A stretch of DNA of 38,862 nt from CAYLLD01 sp964425135 (GCA_964425135.1 CAYRKW010000029.1:1-38862); one strand, 5' to 3'. Shown: positions 15,815 to 25,142, counted from the first letter of the stretch. The notes: generated by a model not told the origin, from the sequence alone. Program-made: numbers and translations.

Positions 15815-15840
15815 TGTCTACCCGTAATGTCTACCCGTGA
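15815..15840 (-). repeat. 13-bp tandem duplication across the aldehyde dehydrogenase stop
   Basis: TGTCTACCCGTAA (15815-15827) is followed directly by TGTCTACCCGTGA (15828-15840), identical at 12 of 13 positions. The second copy contains the stop codon of the aldehyde dehydrogenase gene (complement of 15831-15833); the first lies in the 12-nt remainder before the next gene's ribosome-binding site. This looks like a recent local slippage duplication. Confidence 0.75.
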
Positions 15841-17285
15841 TAGGCGGCAACGGTTTTGAGCGATGAAAAGCCATAGAGTGCCTCAAACCCTTTTTCGCGC
15901 CCATGACCCGACAGGCCCGTCCCGCCAAACGGCAATTCGACCCCGCCACCTGCGCCGTAGTTATTCACAAACACCTGCCCGGCCCGTATCCGTTTGGCCA
16001 AGCGCATCTGCCGCGCCCCGTCCCGCGTCCAGACCGAGGCGACCAGTCCATAGTCAGTGCCATTGGCGATTTCGACTGCCTCATCCTCATCATCAAACGG
16101 GATGATGACCTGAACAGGCCCAAAAATTTCGTCCTGCGCCAGTTCATGCGAAGGCGAGACATCGGCAAACAGAACAGGCGCAACGTAAGCACCGCCATCC
16201 GGCGCATCATCAACCACTTGGCCCGTTGCCACGCGTTCAAGATCAACGCCGCGCTCCAGATACCCGGTGACAATCTCCTTTTGACGCACCGAGACCAGCG
16301 GTCCCAGCTCAAGATCATCCAGCGCTGGCCCCGCGCGCAACGCAGTGTAACGCGCGGCCATCGATGCCACCAGGTCATCATAGCGCGCGCGATGCACCAG
16401 AATGCGCGATGAGGCAGAGCAGGTTTGCCCGGCATTTTGAATGCCCGCATTGATAAGAAACGGCAGCGCTGCCTCAAGATCGGCATCCTCGAACACAAGC
16501 TGTGGGGATTTCCCGCCCAGCTCCAGCGTTACGGGGACCACATTCTGCGCAGTTGCCGCCTGAACCAGCCTGCCCGTCGCCACCGAGCCGGTGAACGACA
16601 AATGCGCAATCCCCGCATGCGCGCTCAATGCTGCGCCCGCCTCTGCACCCAATCCCGGAACCACGTTCAGCGCGCCCGCAGGCAGACCCGCGCGTCGTGC
16701 AAGCTCCGCAAAGGCAAGCGCGGTCAGGCAAGCCTCTTCGGCGGGTTTGAGCACAACCGCATTGCCCACCGCCAGTGCCGCGCCAACCGAACGACCGATG
16801 ATTTGCATAGGGTAGTTCCAAGGCACGATATGCCCCGTCACCCCATGCGGCTCGCGCAGCGTGTAGACAGTGTAGCCCTCAAGATAAGGAATGGTCGCGC
16901 CGTGCAATTTATCAACAGCGCCTGCATAGAACTCCATATACCGCGCCAACGCGATCACATCTGCCCGCGCTTGGCTCAGGGGTTTACCCACATCCATCGC
17001 CTCCAGCCGCGCCAGTACGTCCGTGTTCTCAAGCACCAATGCGCCGAGCCGCTGCAAAACCCGCCCGCGTTCAACCGCTGTGGTCCCGCCCCAGTCACCC
17101 TCCATCGCTGTCCGCGCGGCCTGCACGGCATTGTCGATGTCCGCCGCGCCTCCCCGCGCGATCTCACAAATCTGACTGCCATCTGACGGATTGATCAGCG
17201 GCAACCGCGCGCCGCTATCGCCAGGCGCCCAACGCCCGCCAATGAAAACATGACCTGGATCAACACCCAAAACATCGAAACTCAT
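15831..17285 (-). CDS. NAD(P)-dependent aldehyde dehydrogenase family protein
   Basis: A 484-residue member of the ALDH superfamily, oxidising an aldehyde to an acid with NAD(P). The catalytic Glu255 (VTLELGGKSP) and Cys289 (NAGQTCSASSR) are present, with the cofactor region VPWNYPMQIIGRSVG and FTGSVATG and the C-terminal PFGGTGLSGHGREKG. The start overlaps the uxuA stop (ATGA), so it belongs to the hexuronate operon. UxaC-UxuB-UxuA do not need an ALDH. It may act on a sugar-acid semialdehyde, on a betaine aldehyde-like substrate or on a side product. The specific substrate cannot be inferred. Confidence 0.88.
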   Translation of the reverse strand: MSFDVLGVDPGHVFIGGRWAPGDSGARLPLINPSDGSQICEIARGGAADIDNAVQAARTAMEGDWGGTTAVERGRVLQRLGALVLENTDVLARLEAMDVGKPLSQARADVIALARYMEFYAGAVDKLHGATIPYLEGYTVYTLREPHGVTGHIVPWNYPMQIIGRSVGAALAVGNAVVLKPAEEACLTALAFAELARRAGLPAGALNVVPGLGAEAGAALSAHAGIAHLSFTGSVATGRLVQAATAQNVVPVTLELGGKSPQLVFEDADLEAALPFLINAGIQNAGQTCSASSRILVHRARYDDLVASMAARYTALRAGPALDDLELGPLVSVRQKEIVTGYLERGVDLERVATGQVVDDAPDGGAYVAPVLFADVSPSHELAQDEIFGPVQVIIPFDDEDEAVEIANGTDYGLVASVWTRDGARQMRLAKRIRAGQVFVNNYGAGGGVELPFGGTGLSGHGREKGFEALYGFSSLKTVAAYHG

Positions 17286-18457
17286 GCGCCAGCCCCTAAA
17301 CCCGCAATTACACCGCGCAATTCTGCCAAGCCCCGCAGCCGTCCGATCAGCGGATAGCCGGGAAGAGTGCCGCTACCGATATCGCTCAACAACTCATGCC
17401 CGTGGTCTGGCCGGAACGGTATCTCCGCATCCGCGCGCCCTTCATCCTTTCGCCGCTTTTCCTCATCCAACAGCACACGGATCAGCGCCACCATATCCGT
17501 ATCACCCTCCAGATGCGCCGCCTCTTCAAATGCACCGTCAAGGTCTTTGCGCACGTTGCGCAGATGCGCGAAATGGATGCGTTCGGCAAAGCGCGCGGCA
17601 ATCGCAGGCACATCATTGGCCGGATGTGCGCCAAGCGATCCTGAACAGAGCGTCAGCCCATTCGCAGGCTCATCCCTTGCTGCCATGATCCAAGCGATAT
17701 CGTCAGCGTCTGAGACAATACGCGGCAGGCCCAAAATATCGCGCGGCGGATCATCCGGGTGGACGCAAAACCGCATGCCAAGCTCCTGCGCCGTCGGGAT
17801 GATCTCATCCAAAAACCGCTGATAATTCGCCCGCAACGCCACGCGATCAATCCCGTCATAGGCGGCCAACGCGGTCTTCAGACCCGCAATATCATAGCGA
17901 TCAAATGCACCGGGCAGGCCAGACATGATCGAATGTAACAACCCGTCGCGCGCGTCCTGCGATGCGGCCTGAAACCAGCCTGCCGCTTTGGCGCGCACAT
18001 CCTCGCTATAGTCCTCTTCCGCCGCCGCTCGCCCCAGCATATGCAACTCGAACGCCGCCATTTTAAAGGCCTCGAACCGCAAGCACGTACCTCCGCCCGC
18101 AACCGGCGCCGCAAGATCCGTGCGCGTCCAGTCCAGCAGTGGCATGAAGTTGTAGCAAATCGTTTTGACACCCTCAGCCGCCAGATTTGCCATTGCGCTA
18201 CGATAGGTGCCGAAAAGCTTAGTCAGATCGCCCGTACCGCGCTTGATGTCCTCATGCACCGGCAGGCTCTCGACCACACACCATGTAAATCCCGCCGCCT
18301 CAATCTCGCGCCGCTTCGCTGCAATCGCTTCACGCGGCCAAACCTCGCCATAAGGGATTTCATGCAGCGAGGTCACGATCCCCGTTGCGCCTGTTTGCGC
18401 TATCTGAGGCAAGGTAATCGCGTCGAACTGTCCGTACCAGCGCCAGTTTTCCAACAT
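17282..18457 (-). CDS. uxuA: Mannonate dehydratase
   Basis: Dehydrates D-mannonate to 2-keto-3-deoxygluconate in the glucuronate branch of hexuronate catabolism. The 391-residue length matches UxuA. Recognisable regions are the N-terminal MLENWRWYGQFDAITLPQI, VVESLPVHEDIKRG, FCVHPDDPPRDILGLPRIV and LCSGSLGAHPAND, which carry metal-binding His and Cys, and the C-terminal FRPDHGHELL. It overlaps uxuB upstream by one base (TAATG) and the ALDH downstream by four. All three hexuronate enzymes are thus translationally coupled. Confidence 0.94.
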   Translation of the reverse strand: MLENWRWYGQFDAITLPQIAQTGATGIVTSLHEIPYGEVWPREAIAAKRREIEAAGFTWCVVESLPVHEDIKRGTGDLTKLFGTYRSAMANLAAEGVKTICYNFMPLLDWTRTDLAAPVAGGGTCLRFEAFKMAAFELHMLGRAAAEEDYSEDVRAKAAGWFQAASQDARDGLLHSIMSGLPGAFDRYDIAGLKTALAAYDGIDRVALRANYQRFLDEIIPTAQELGMRFCVHPDDPPRDILGLPRIVSDADDIAWIMAARDEPANGLTLCSGSLGAHPANDVPAIAARFAERIHFAHLRNVRKDLDGAFEEAAHLEGDTDMVALIRVLLDEEKRRKDEGRADAEIPFRPDHGHELLSDIGSGTLPGYPLIGRLRGLAELRGVIAGLGAGA

Positions 18458-19884
18458 TATCCAGCCCTCTCAACCATGGCGCGCGCGCCGTGCTTGACCA
18501 GCCCGACATAAGCCCCGATAACCGCATCGCGAAGCGTAGCTTCCTGCGCCAACTCAGGCGCAAACACATCCGCAATGGCCAGCAACGCCGCCGCCTTATC
18601 CTCAGGCGCGTCGGCACCATCGGACGCCGCGCGCAAAACACCCGCCATCGGATCGCGCACATCTATCGCAGCCCCTGTCTCATCAACGCCGCCCACATAT
18701 CGCATCCAACCGGCCACCGCGAGGCTCAGCCCGCCAATCGGACGCCCCGCCGCCAGATTATCCCGCACCGTTCCAAGCAAGCGCTGGGGCAGTTTCTGCG
18801 TGCCATCCATCGCAATCTGCCACGTCCGGTGCTGGATCGACGGATTTTGGTAACGCTCCATCAACGCATCGCAATACCGCGGCAAATCCTCTCCTTCGGG
18901 CGTCGGCAGGCTTGGAATGATCTCCTCCGTCCACAAACGTACAATGTAAGACGCGAAAGGCGGATCGCCCACAACTTGCGAAATCAGCTCGTGACCCGCG
19001 AGATACCCCAGATACGCCATCGCCGAATGGGTGCCGTTCAGACAGCGCAGTTTCATCAGCTCAAACGGCGCAACATCGCCCACAAATTGCGCACCGCCCG
19101 CATCCCACGCAGGTCGCGTGCCGCCCGTAAAATCGTCCTCGATCACCCATTGGCGGAACGGCTCATGCACAACGCATCCCTCATCGAGATACCCCGTCGC
19201 CTCTCGCAGCGCCTCAATATCCGCCTGCGTCGTCGCCGGTGTGATCCGATCCACCATGGTCGCCGGAAAACGAACGTTGTCGGCGATCCAATCCGCCAGA
19301 TCAGGGGACAACGCGAGCGCAAACTCCAGCACCACGCCGCGCGTCAACGCCCCATTCTCGGGTAGATTGTCACAAGAGACGACGGTAAACGCGTCCACCC
19401 CCGCATCACGACGCGCGCGCAAGGCCTGGGTGATGAACCCGATGGCTGTGCGCGGGGTCTCCGGCACGGTCAGATCATGGCGAATATCCGCATCCTCCAT
19501 GCGCAACCGCCCTGTCGCAGGATTGTGGCAATAGCCTTTCTCGGTGATGGTGAGCGACACGATCTTGACCGCCGGATCGCATAGCCGCGCGAGTACCGCT
19601 TGCGGGTTTTCGGGCGCGACCAGAACCTCGTCAATCACCTCGATCACACGATTCTCTGACCTGTCTGGCGCACGCGAGACGGTGGTGTAGGCCCACCCCT
19701 GTTCGCGCAACGCATCGCGCACCGAGGCACTCCGCAAAGATACCGCGCAAATGCCCCAATCCCCGCCATGCGCGGCCATCGCATCCGCCGAATAGCCAGC
19801 TACGAAAGCGCGGAAAAACGCGCCGGGTCCGAAATGCACATGCCCGCATTTGGGTCGAGCTGCATCGCTTCGCTGCAATCTCAT
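18457..19884 (-). CDS. uxuB: D-mannonate oxidoreductase / fructuronate reductase (mannitol dehydrogenase family)
   Basis: Reduces D-fructuronate to D-mannonate with NADH. The 475-residue protein belongs to the polyol-specific long-chain dehydrogenase family: N-terminal HVHFGPGAFFRAF for NAD binding, SCDNLPENG in the middle, and the catalytic Lys-Asn-His set in MKLRCLNGTHSAMAYLG. Family members include mannitol dehydrogenase and tagaturonate reductase (UxaB). The neighbouring mannonate dehydratase makes fructuronate reductase the best choice. It overlaps uxaC upstream (ATGA) and uxuA downstream. Confidence 0.9.
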   Translation of the reverse strand: MRLQRSDAARPKCGHVHFGPGAFFRAFVAGYSADAMAAHGGDWGICAVSLRSASVRDALREQGWAYTTVSRAPDRSENRVIEVIDEVLVAPENPQAVLARLCDPAVKIVSLTITEKGYCHNPATGRLRMEDADIRHDLTVPETPRTAIGFITQALRARRDAGVDAFTVVSCDNLPENGALTRGVVLEFALALSPDLADWIADNVRFPATMVDRITPATTQADIEALREATGYLDEGCVVHEPFRQWVIEDDFTGGTRPAWDAGGAQFVGDVAPFELMKLRCLNGTHSAMAYLGYLAGHELISQVVGDPPFASYIVRLWTEEIIPSLPTPEGEDLPRYCDALMERYQNPSIQHRTWQIAMDGTQKLPQRLLGTVRDNLAAGRPIGGLSLAVAGWMRYVGGVDETGAAIDVRDPMAGVLRAASDGADAPEDKAAALLAIADVFAPELAQEATLRDAVIGAYVGLVKHGARAMVERAG

Positions 19885-21287
19885 AACCGATAGGCCGCCT
19901 TGGCCAGACCATAGCTCAGATCATGGGCAACCTCGTGCGCATCCGCCTGCGACAGCCGCCCCGTGCCGACCAACTGCGCCAGATAGGCGCAATCTGAGCG
20001 CCGTGCCACATCATGTCGCGCGGGGATGGACGTAAAAGCGCGTGTGTCGTCGTTGAAACCGGCGGTATTATAGAAACCGCAGGTCTCCGTCGTCGCCTCG
20101 CGATATCGTTTGATGCCTTCGAAACTATCAAAAAACCACCATGGCGGTCCCAGTTTCAGCGCCGGATAAGCGCCTGCGAGCGGCGCAAGCTCACGGCCAT
20201 AGCTGGTTTCATCGAGTGTGAAGAGGATGATTGTGAGATTCCGCTCCATCCCGACCGCATCGAGAAGCGGCTTGAGCGCCTTTACGTAGTCGGTGCGCGT
20301 GGGAATATCGAACCCCATATCCCGCCCGTGCGCTTCGAAAATCTGCCGCGAGTGGTTGCGGTACGAGCCTGGATGGATTTGCATTACCAGCCCATCGTCG
20401 AGGCTCATCCGCGCCATTTCCGTCAGCATATGCCCGCGAAACGCATCTGCATCCTGCGCCGTAATCCTCCCCGACAGCGCCTTGTCAAACAGCGCAGCCG
20501 CCTTTGACTGCGGCAAATCCTCCGTTCGTGCCGTTGCATGACCATGATCCGTGGCCGTCGCCCCTGCCGCCTTGAACACCAACCGCCGCTTGCGATGGGC
20601 GGCAAGGTAGCCCGCCCATGTGCTGCAATCCTCGCCCGTCATCTCGCCCAGCGCGGCAACATTCTCCGCGAACCCCTCAAACTCAGGATCAACCACCGCA
20701 TCGGGCCGATAGGTCGTCACCACGCGACCATCCCAATCGCTCTGTGCGATCTGCTCATGCGATGCCAGATCATCGAGCGCGCTTTCAGTGGTCGCCAGCA
20801 CCTCAATCCCAAACCGATCGAACAACGCGCACGGCTTGTAGTCGTCTTGCGAAAGGCAGGTTTCAATATGATCGTAGTAATCCGCCGCCGTATCCGCGCT
20901 CAACCGTTCATCCAGGCCAAACACATGCTCGAACGAATGGTCGAGCCAGATGGCCGACGGGGTGCCGCGAAAAAGGTGATAATTCCGCGCAAAGCGCTGC
21001 CAGATGGCCCGTGGATCATCCTCCACAGCTTCGCCATCGCGCCGTGCAATGCCCAACTCCTCCAGTCGCACACCTTGCGAGACCAGCATACGAAACACGT
21101 AGTGATCCGGCACGACAAACAGCTCAGCCGGATTGGCAAATCGCGCGTTTGTCGCAAACCACGACGGGTCGCAATGACCGTGCGGTGAGAGTATCGGCAC
21201 ATCCGCGACACTCTCATACAGCCCACGCGCAATCCGGCGCAGGTCTTTGTCCACAGGAAACAGGCGATCAGGATCAAGAAGAGGCAT
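19881..21287 (-). CDS. uxaC: Glucuronate (uronate) isomerase
   Basis: Isomerises D-glucuronate to D-fructuronate, and galacturonate to tagaturonate. The 468 residues match the family length of about 470. The N-terminus LLDPDRLFPVDKDLRRIARGLYESV and the metal-site region LSPHGHCDPSWFA are diagnostic; VMQIHPGSYRNH and FTLDETSYGRELAPLA appear later. It is the first gene of the operon. A short palindrome with a -35-like hexamer lies upstream (21329-21351), and a terminator separates it from the cox operon. No hexuronate regulator is present in the window. Confidence 0.94.
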   Translation of the reverse strand: MPLLDPDRLFPVDKDLRRIARGLYESVADVPILSPHGHCDPSWFATNARFANPAELFVVPDHYVFRMLVSQGVRLEELGIARRDGEAVEDDPRAIWQRFARNYHLFRGTPSAIWLDHSFEHVFGLDERLSADTAADYYDHIETCLSQDDYKPCALFDRFGIEVLATTESALDDLASHEQIAQSDWDGRVVTTYRPDAVVDPEFEGFAENVAALGEMTGEDCSTWAGYLAAHRKRRLVFKAAGATATDHGHATARTEDLPQSKAAALFDKALSGRITAQDADAFRGHMLTEMARMSLDDGLVMQIHPGSYRNHSRQIFEAHGRDMGFDIPTRTDYVKALKPLLDAVGMERNLTIILFTLDETSYGRELAPLAGAYPALKLGPPWWFFDSFEGIKRYREATTETCGFYNTAGFNDDTRAFTSIPARHDVARRSDCAYLAQLVGTGRLSQADAHEVAHDLSYGLAKAAYRL

Positions 21288-21328
21288 CAGCAGCGTCCGG
21301 CATTACGTCATCAGGCCAGTAAACCTTG

Positions 21329-21351
21329 TGCGCTATCGCGCATGCCGTCAA
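21329..21351 (-). promoter_or_regulatory. Candidate promoter/operator before uxaC
   Basis: On the minus strand a TTGACG hexamer (complement of 21346-21351) is followed by TGCGC-gata-GCGCA, a perfect 5-bp inverted repeat (21329-21342). It lies about 45 nt upstream of uxaC. No convincing -10 was found at the right distance, so the promoter call is weak. The palindrome could be an operator for a GntR-type hexuronate regulator encoded elsewhere. Confidence 0.3.
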
Positions 21352-21390
21352 ACCGCTATTCACGCAGTGTTTGCTGACGGAAACGAAAAA

Positions 21391-21414
21391 GGGCGGACCG
21401 CTGCCGGACCGCCC
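21391..21414. terminator. Bidirectional intrinsic terminator after coxM
   Basis: GGGCGGACCG (21391-21400) pairs with CGGACCGCCC (21405-21414) apart from one A-A mismatch, with a CTGC loop. On the minus strand, after coxM, the stem is followed by TTTTTCGTTT. On the plus strand it is followed by GTTGTTTTTT. It therefore ends the cox operon and insulates the uxaC promoter. Confidence 0.85.
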
Positions 21415-21440
21415 GTTGTTTTTTGGTACTTGTGGAAGAC

Positions 21441-22232
21441 TCAGGCCTTCGCAACAGCCCGTTTTGCAATCGCGCCCACAAGATGCGCACGATATTCCGC
21501 CGTGCCATGCAAATCTGACAGCATATCCGACGCCGAGGTTGAAATCCCGTCAAGCGCATCAGCGGACCAGTTCGACAGAGCAGCCTCCATCTCGGTGTGC
21601 CGGAACACGCCGTTACTTCCAGCACCCGTCACAGCCACGCGCACCCCGTCCGCGGCTTGCGCAGCAAAGACGCCAACCATCGCATAGCGCGAGGCTGGGT
21701 TGGGGAATTTCTCGTAAGCTGCTTTGACCGCTCTGGGAAACTTCACACCCATAACGATTTCGCTCTCATCGAGCGCGGTTTCGAACATGCCGGTGAAAAA
21801 ATCATCCGCTGACATCTCGCGCTTGTCGGTGACAATCGTCGCGCCAAGCCCCAAGCACGCTGCCGGATAATCCGCAGCCGGGTCGTTGTTGGCGATGGAT
21901 CCGCCGATGGTGCCGCGATTGCGCACCGCCGGATCGCCGATATGGCTTGCCAGTTGCGCAAGCGCCGGGATCGCAGAGGCAACCTCGGCGGACGCCGCAA
22001 CATCTGCATGAGTTGTCGCCGCACCGATGGTCACCGTGTCGGCGTCCACCGAAATACCCGCCATACCATCAATGGTCGTCAGATCAATCAGGTCAGACGG
22101 AGCGGCCAACCGCGCTTTCATCGTGGGCAGAAGTGTCTGCCCACCGCTGAGGTATTTGCCATCATCGGCAGCTGCCATCTTAGAGGCGGCATCGGCTGCG
22201 GAAGAGGCTCTTTGAAAGTTGGTATCATACAT
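21441..22232 (-). CDS. coxM: Carbon monoxide dehydrogenase-type FAD-binding medium subunit (CoxM-like)
   Basis: A 263-residue FAD subunit of a molybdenum hydroxylase, passing electrons from the iron-sulfur subunit. FAD-binding motifs are present: YLSGGQTLLPTMKARLA, IGAATTHADV, and GDPAVRNRGTIGGSIANNDPAAD, which contains the usual RN(R/M)GTIGG pattern. The length is slightly below the CoxM average of about 285. AAGGAA precedes the ATG. It follows coxL by 12 nt and is the last gene before the terminator at 21391-21414. The S-L-M order is that of form II clusters. Confidence 0.88.
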   Translation of the reverse strand: MYDTNFQRASSAADAASKMAAADDGKYLSGGQTLLPTMKARLAAPSDLIDLTTIDGMAGISVDADTVTIGAATTHADVAASAEVASAIPALAQLASHIGDPAVRNRGTIGGSIANNDPAADYPAACLGLGATIVTDKREMSADDFFTGMFETALDESEIVMGVKFPRAVKAAYEKFPNPASRYAMVGVFAAQAADGVRVAVTGAGSNGVFRHTEMEAALSNWSADALDGISTSASDMLSDLHGTAEYRAHLVGAIAKRAVAKA

Positions 22233-22244
22233 GATTTTGGTTCC

Positions 22245-24599
22245 TTATTCCGCTGCCATCTTTGTGGCATGAATGGCCGACCAGACCGCTTGCGGTGTGG
22301 CAGGCATGGAGACATCAGCCCCAATCGCGTCCTTGATTGCGTTGATAACAGCAGGCGGCGTCCCAATCGCACCAGCCTCACCGCAGCCTTTGATCCCCAG
22401 CGGGTTCGACGGTGCAGGTGTTGCTGTTGTAGACACTTCATAGCTCGGCACATCATCGGCGCGCGGCATGGTGTAATCCATGTAAGAGCCGGTCAGCATC
22501 TGACCGTCATCATCATAGACAACCCCTTCGAGCAGCGCCTGACCGATACCTTGGGTGATACCGCCATGCACCTGACCTTCAACGATCTGTGGGTTGATGA
22601 TCGTCCCGAAATCATCCGCCGCAACATAGCGCACGATATCAGTCTTGCCGGTATCCGGATCAACCTCGACTTCGCAGATGTAGCAGCCAGCCGGGAAGGT
22701 GAAGTTCGACGGATCATAAAACGCGGTCTCTTTCAAACCAGGCTCCATGCCTTCGGGCAAGTTGTGCGCGACATAGGCAGCAAGCGCCACCTCGTGCCAG
22801 AGCATCTTCTTGTCCGTACCCTTCACCGACACCTCGCCGCCCTCGATGACGATATCGTCTTCAGAGGCTTCGAGCGTATGGGCTGCGATCTGTTTGGCCT
22901 TGGCTTCAACCTTCTCAAGCGCCTTTAGAATGGCCGTCATACCAACCGCGCCCGAGCGCGAGCCGTATGTGCCCATACCCATCTGCACTTTGTCCGTATC
23001 GCCATGGACGATCTCGACGTTCTCGAACGGAACACCCAGACGCTCGCACACGATCTGACGGAACGTGGTCTCATGGCCCTGACCGTGGCTGTGCGAGCCG
23101 GTCAGCACTTCAATCGAGCCAACTGCGTTCACTCGCACTTCAGCCGATTCCCAAAGCCCAACGCCAGCGCCCAGTGATCCGACCGCCGCCGATGGTGCTA
23201 TGCCGCAAGCCTCGATGTAGCAGGACATGCCAATGCCGCGCAGCTTACCGCGAGACGCCGCTTCGGCTTTACGCGCCGCCATGCCAGAGTAGTCAATCGC
23301 CGCCATTGCGTTGTCGAGCGACTTCTCAAAATCACCAGCGTCATAGGTCATGATCACAGGTGTTTCATGCGGAAACTCTTTGATGAAGTTGGTCCGGCGC
23401 AATTCAGCAGGGTCTACTCCAAGCTCATTGGCCGCTTTTGTCATGATGCTTTCAAGAACGAACGTCGCCTCAGGACGACCAGCACCGCGATAGGCATCCA
23501 CCGGTGTTGTGTTGGTGTAAACCGTACGCACATTTCCGTAGATATTTGGAATGTTGTACTGACCCGACAGGAGCGTGGCATAGAGATATGTCGGCGTGGC
23601 CGAAGAGAAGAGCGACATGTAAGCGCCCAAATCGGCAATCGTATCGACCTTGAAACCAACAATCTTGTTGTTCGCATCAAAACCCATCGTGGCTGTCGTG
23701 ACATGATCGCGACCATGCGCATCTGTCAAGAAGGCCTCAGTACGGTCAGAGGTCCATTTGACCGCCGGCACGCCAGCCTTGCGACACGCCCACAGACAGG
23801 CAATCTCTTCTGGATAGATGTAAATCTTCGATCCAAAACCGCCGCCCACGTCAGGCGCAATCACGCGTAATTTGTTCTCCGGCGCCACCTGATAGAAGGC
23901 TGAGAGCACCAGACGCGCGACATGCGGGTTTTGCGATGTCGTATGCAACGTCAGCTGATCATCGCCAGCATCATATTGCGCCAAAGCCGCGCGCGGCTCC
24001 ATCGCATTCGGGCTGACGCGATTGTTCGTCAGATCAATCGAAACAGTGCGCGCCGCGCCCGCAATCGCTGCATCCGTCGCCGCTTCATCGCCAATGCCCC
24101 AGTCGAAAATCAGATTGCCCGGCGCATTCTCATGGATCTGCGCAGCGCCTGATTTCAGAGCATTTTCGGACCCGATCACCGCTGGCAACTCGCTGTAGGA
24201 TACCTCCACAAGCTCGGCTGCATTTCGTGCCTGTGCCTGCGTTTCCGCGACAACAATCGCCACCGCATCCCCCACATAGCGCACCTTGTCGGTCGCAAGC
24301 GCCGACCATGCACCCATATTCATCGGGCTGCCGTCTTTCGAGGTGATGGCCCAGCCGCAAATAATGTTGCCGATACCATCGCCGGTCAGTTGATGTCCGT
24401 CGTAGACCGCAACGACGCCCGGGGCCGCTTCGGCAGCGGCCTTATCGATGCCGGTTACATTGGCATGGGCATGTGGCGAGCGTACAAACGCTGCGAAATG
24501 CTGACCATGGACCTTGAAATCATCCGTGTACCGGCCCCTGCCGGTGGTCAGACGACGATCTTCGGTCCGTGCGGGAGAAGCTCCAATTCCGTTGCTCAT
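22245..24599 (-). CDS. coxL: Form II carbon monoxide dehydrogenase-like molybdenum large subunit
   Basis: A 784-residue molybdopterin-binding catalytic subunit of the xanthine oxidase family. The active-site loop reads AYRGAGR at residues 369-375, the hallmark of form II; true aerobic CO dehydrogenase (form I) has AYxCSFR there. GGGFGSK around residue 252 and GCGEAGAIG near the C-terminus, with the catalytic Glu, are intact. AGGAGAATT lies before the ATG. Form II enzymes may oxidise CO slowly or act on other aromatic or N-heterocyclic substrates; the physiological substrate here is not known. No coxDEFG maturation genes lie nearby. Confidence 0.9.
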   Translation of the reverse strand: MSNGIGASPARTEDRRLTTGRGRYTDDFKVHGQHFAAFVRSPHAHANVTGIDKAAAEAAPGVVAVYDGHQLTGDGIGNIICGWAITSKDGSPMNMGAWSALATDKVRYVGDAVAIVVAETQAQARNAAELVEVSYSELPAVIGSENALKSGAAQIHENAPGNLIFDWGIGDEAATDAAIAGAARTVSIDLTNNRVSPNAMEPRAALAQYDAGDDQLTLHTTSQNPHVARLVLSAFYQVAPENKLRVIAPDVGGGFGSKIYIYPEEIACLWACRKAGVPAVKWTSDRTEAFLTDAHGRDHVTTATMGFDANNKIVGFKVDTIADLGAYMSLFSSATPTYLYATLLSGQYNIPNIYGNVRTVYTNTTPVDAYRGAGRPEATFVLESIMTKAANELGVDPAELRRTNFIKEFPHETPVIMTYDAGDFEKSLDNAMAAIDYSGMAARKAEAASRGKLRGIGMSCYIEACGIAPSAAVGSLGAGVGLWESAEVRVNAVGSIEVLTGSHSHGQGHETTFRQIVCERLGVPFENVEIVHGDTDKVQMGMGTYGSRSGAVGMTAILKALEKVEAKAKQIAAHTLEASEDDIVIEGGEVSVKGTDKKMLWHEVALAAYVAHNLPEGMEPGLKETAFYDPSNFTFPAGCYICEVEVDPDTGKTDIVRYVAADDFGTIINPQIVEGQVHGGITQGIGQALLEGVVYDDDGQMLTGSYMDYTMPRADDVPSYEVSTTATPAPSNPLGIKGCGEAGAIGTPPAVINAIKDAIGADVSMPATPQAVWSAIHATKMAAE

Positions 24600-24611
24600 T
24601 TGAATTCTCCT

Positions 24612-25142
24612 TTATTCAGCCGCTGCGGCAGCGCCGTGCATGGCTTCGTTGGCCGCGAGGATGGATTTGACAATGTTATGATAGCCGGTGCAGCGGCAGA
24701 TATTGCCCTCAAGCTCTGCGCGCACAGTCGCCTCATCCAGATTGCCAGCATGGCGGTTGATCATATCAGCAGCGGTCATGATCATGCCCGGCGTGCAAAA
24801 GCCGCACTGCAACCCATGATGCTCGTTAAAGGCCTTCTGGATCGGGTGCAGGTCCGCCCCATCCGCCATGCCTTCAATCGTTACCAGCTCCGCACCATCA
24901 GCTTGCGCCGCCAGCATCGTGCAGGATTTCACTGATTTTCCGTTGACGTGAACGACACACGCGCCGCATTGAGACGTGTCGCAGCCGACATGAGTGCCTG
25001 TGAGACCAAGTTCCTCGCGCAGAAAATCCACCAGTAAGGTACGGCCCTGCACGGCCTTGGCAACCGCTTTTCCGTTCACTGTCATACTCACAACCTCGGC
25101 GGAGCTTTCGCTGCCGCCGACAACCATCGACACTTTGGACAT
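24612..25142 (-). CDS. coxS: 2Fe-2S small subunit of form II CO dehydrogenase-like enzyme
   Basis: A 176-residue electron-transfer subunit with two [2Fe-2S] clusters. The plant-ferredoxin-type motif is HVGCDTSQCGACVVHVNG with a further Cys in KSC; the second cluster uses QCGFCTPGMIM and NICRCTGYHNI. It carries about 18 extra N-terminal residues compared with the usual length of about 160, giving VGGSESSAEVVSMTVNGKAV before the typical start. GGGAGGA precedes the ATG. First gene of coxSLM, divergent from the TauE/SafE gene, with about 225 nt between the starts holding both promoters. Confidence 0.9.
   Translation of the reverse strand: MSKVSMVVGGSESSAEVVSMTVNGKAVAKAVQGRTLLVDFLREELGLTGTHVGCDTSQCGACVVHVNGKSVKSCTMLAAQADGAELVTIEGMADGADLHPIQKAFNEHHGLQCGFCTPGMIMTAADMINRHAGNLDEATVRAELEGNICRCTGYHNIVKSILAANEAMHGAAAAAE

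Noticed and set aside
21942..22928. A 328-residue plus-strand frame across coxM and coxL
   Set aside because: It is an antisense shadow spanning two well-supported genes, caused by high-GC codon bias.
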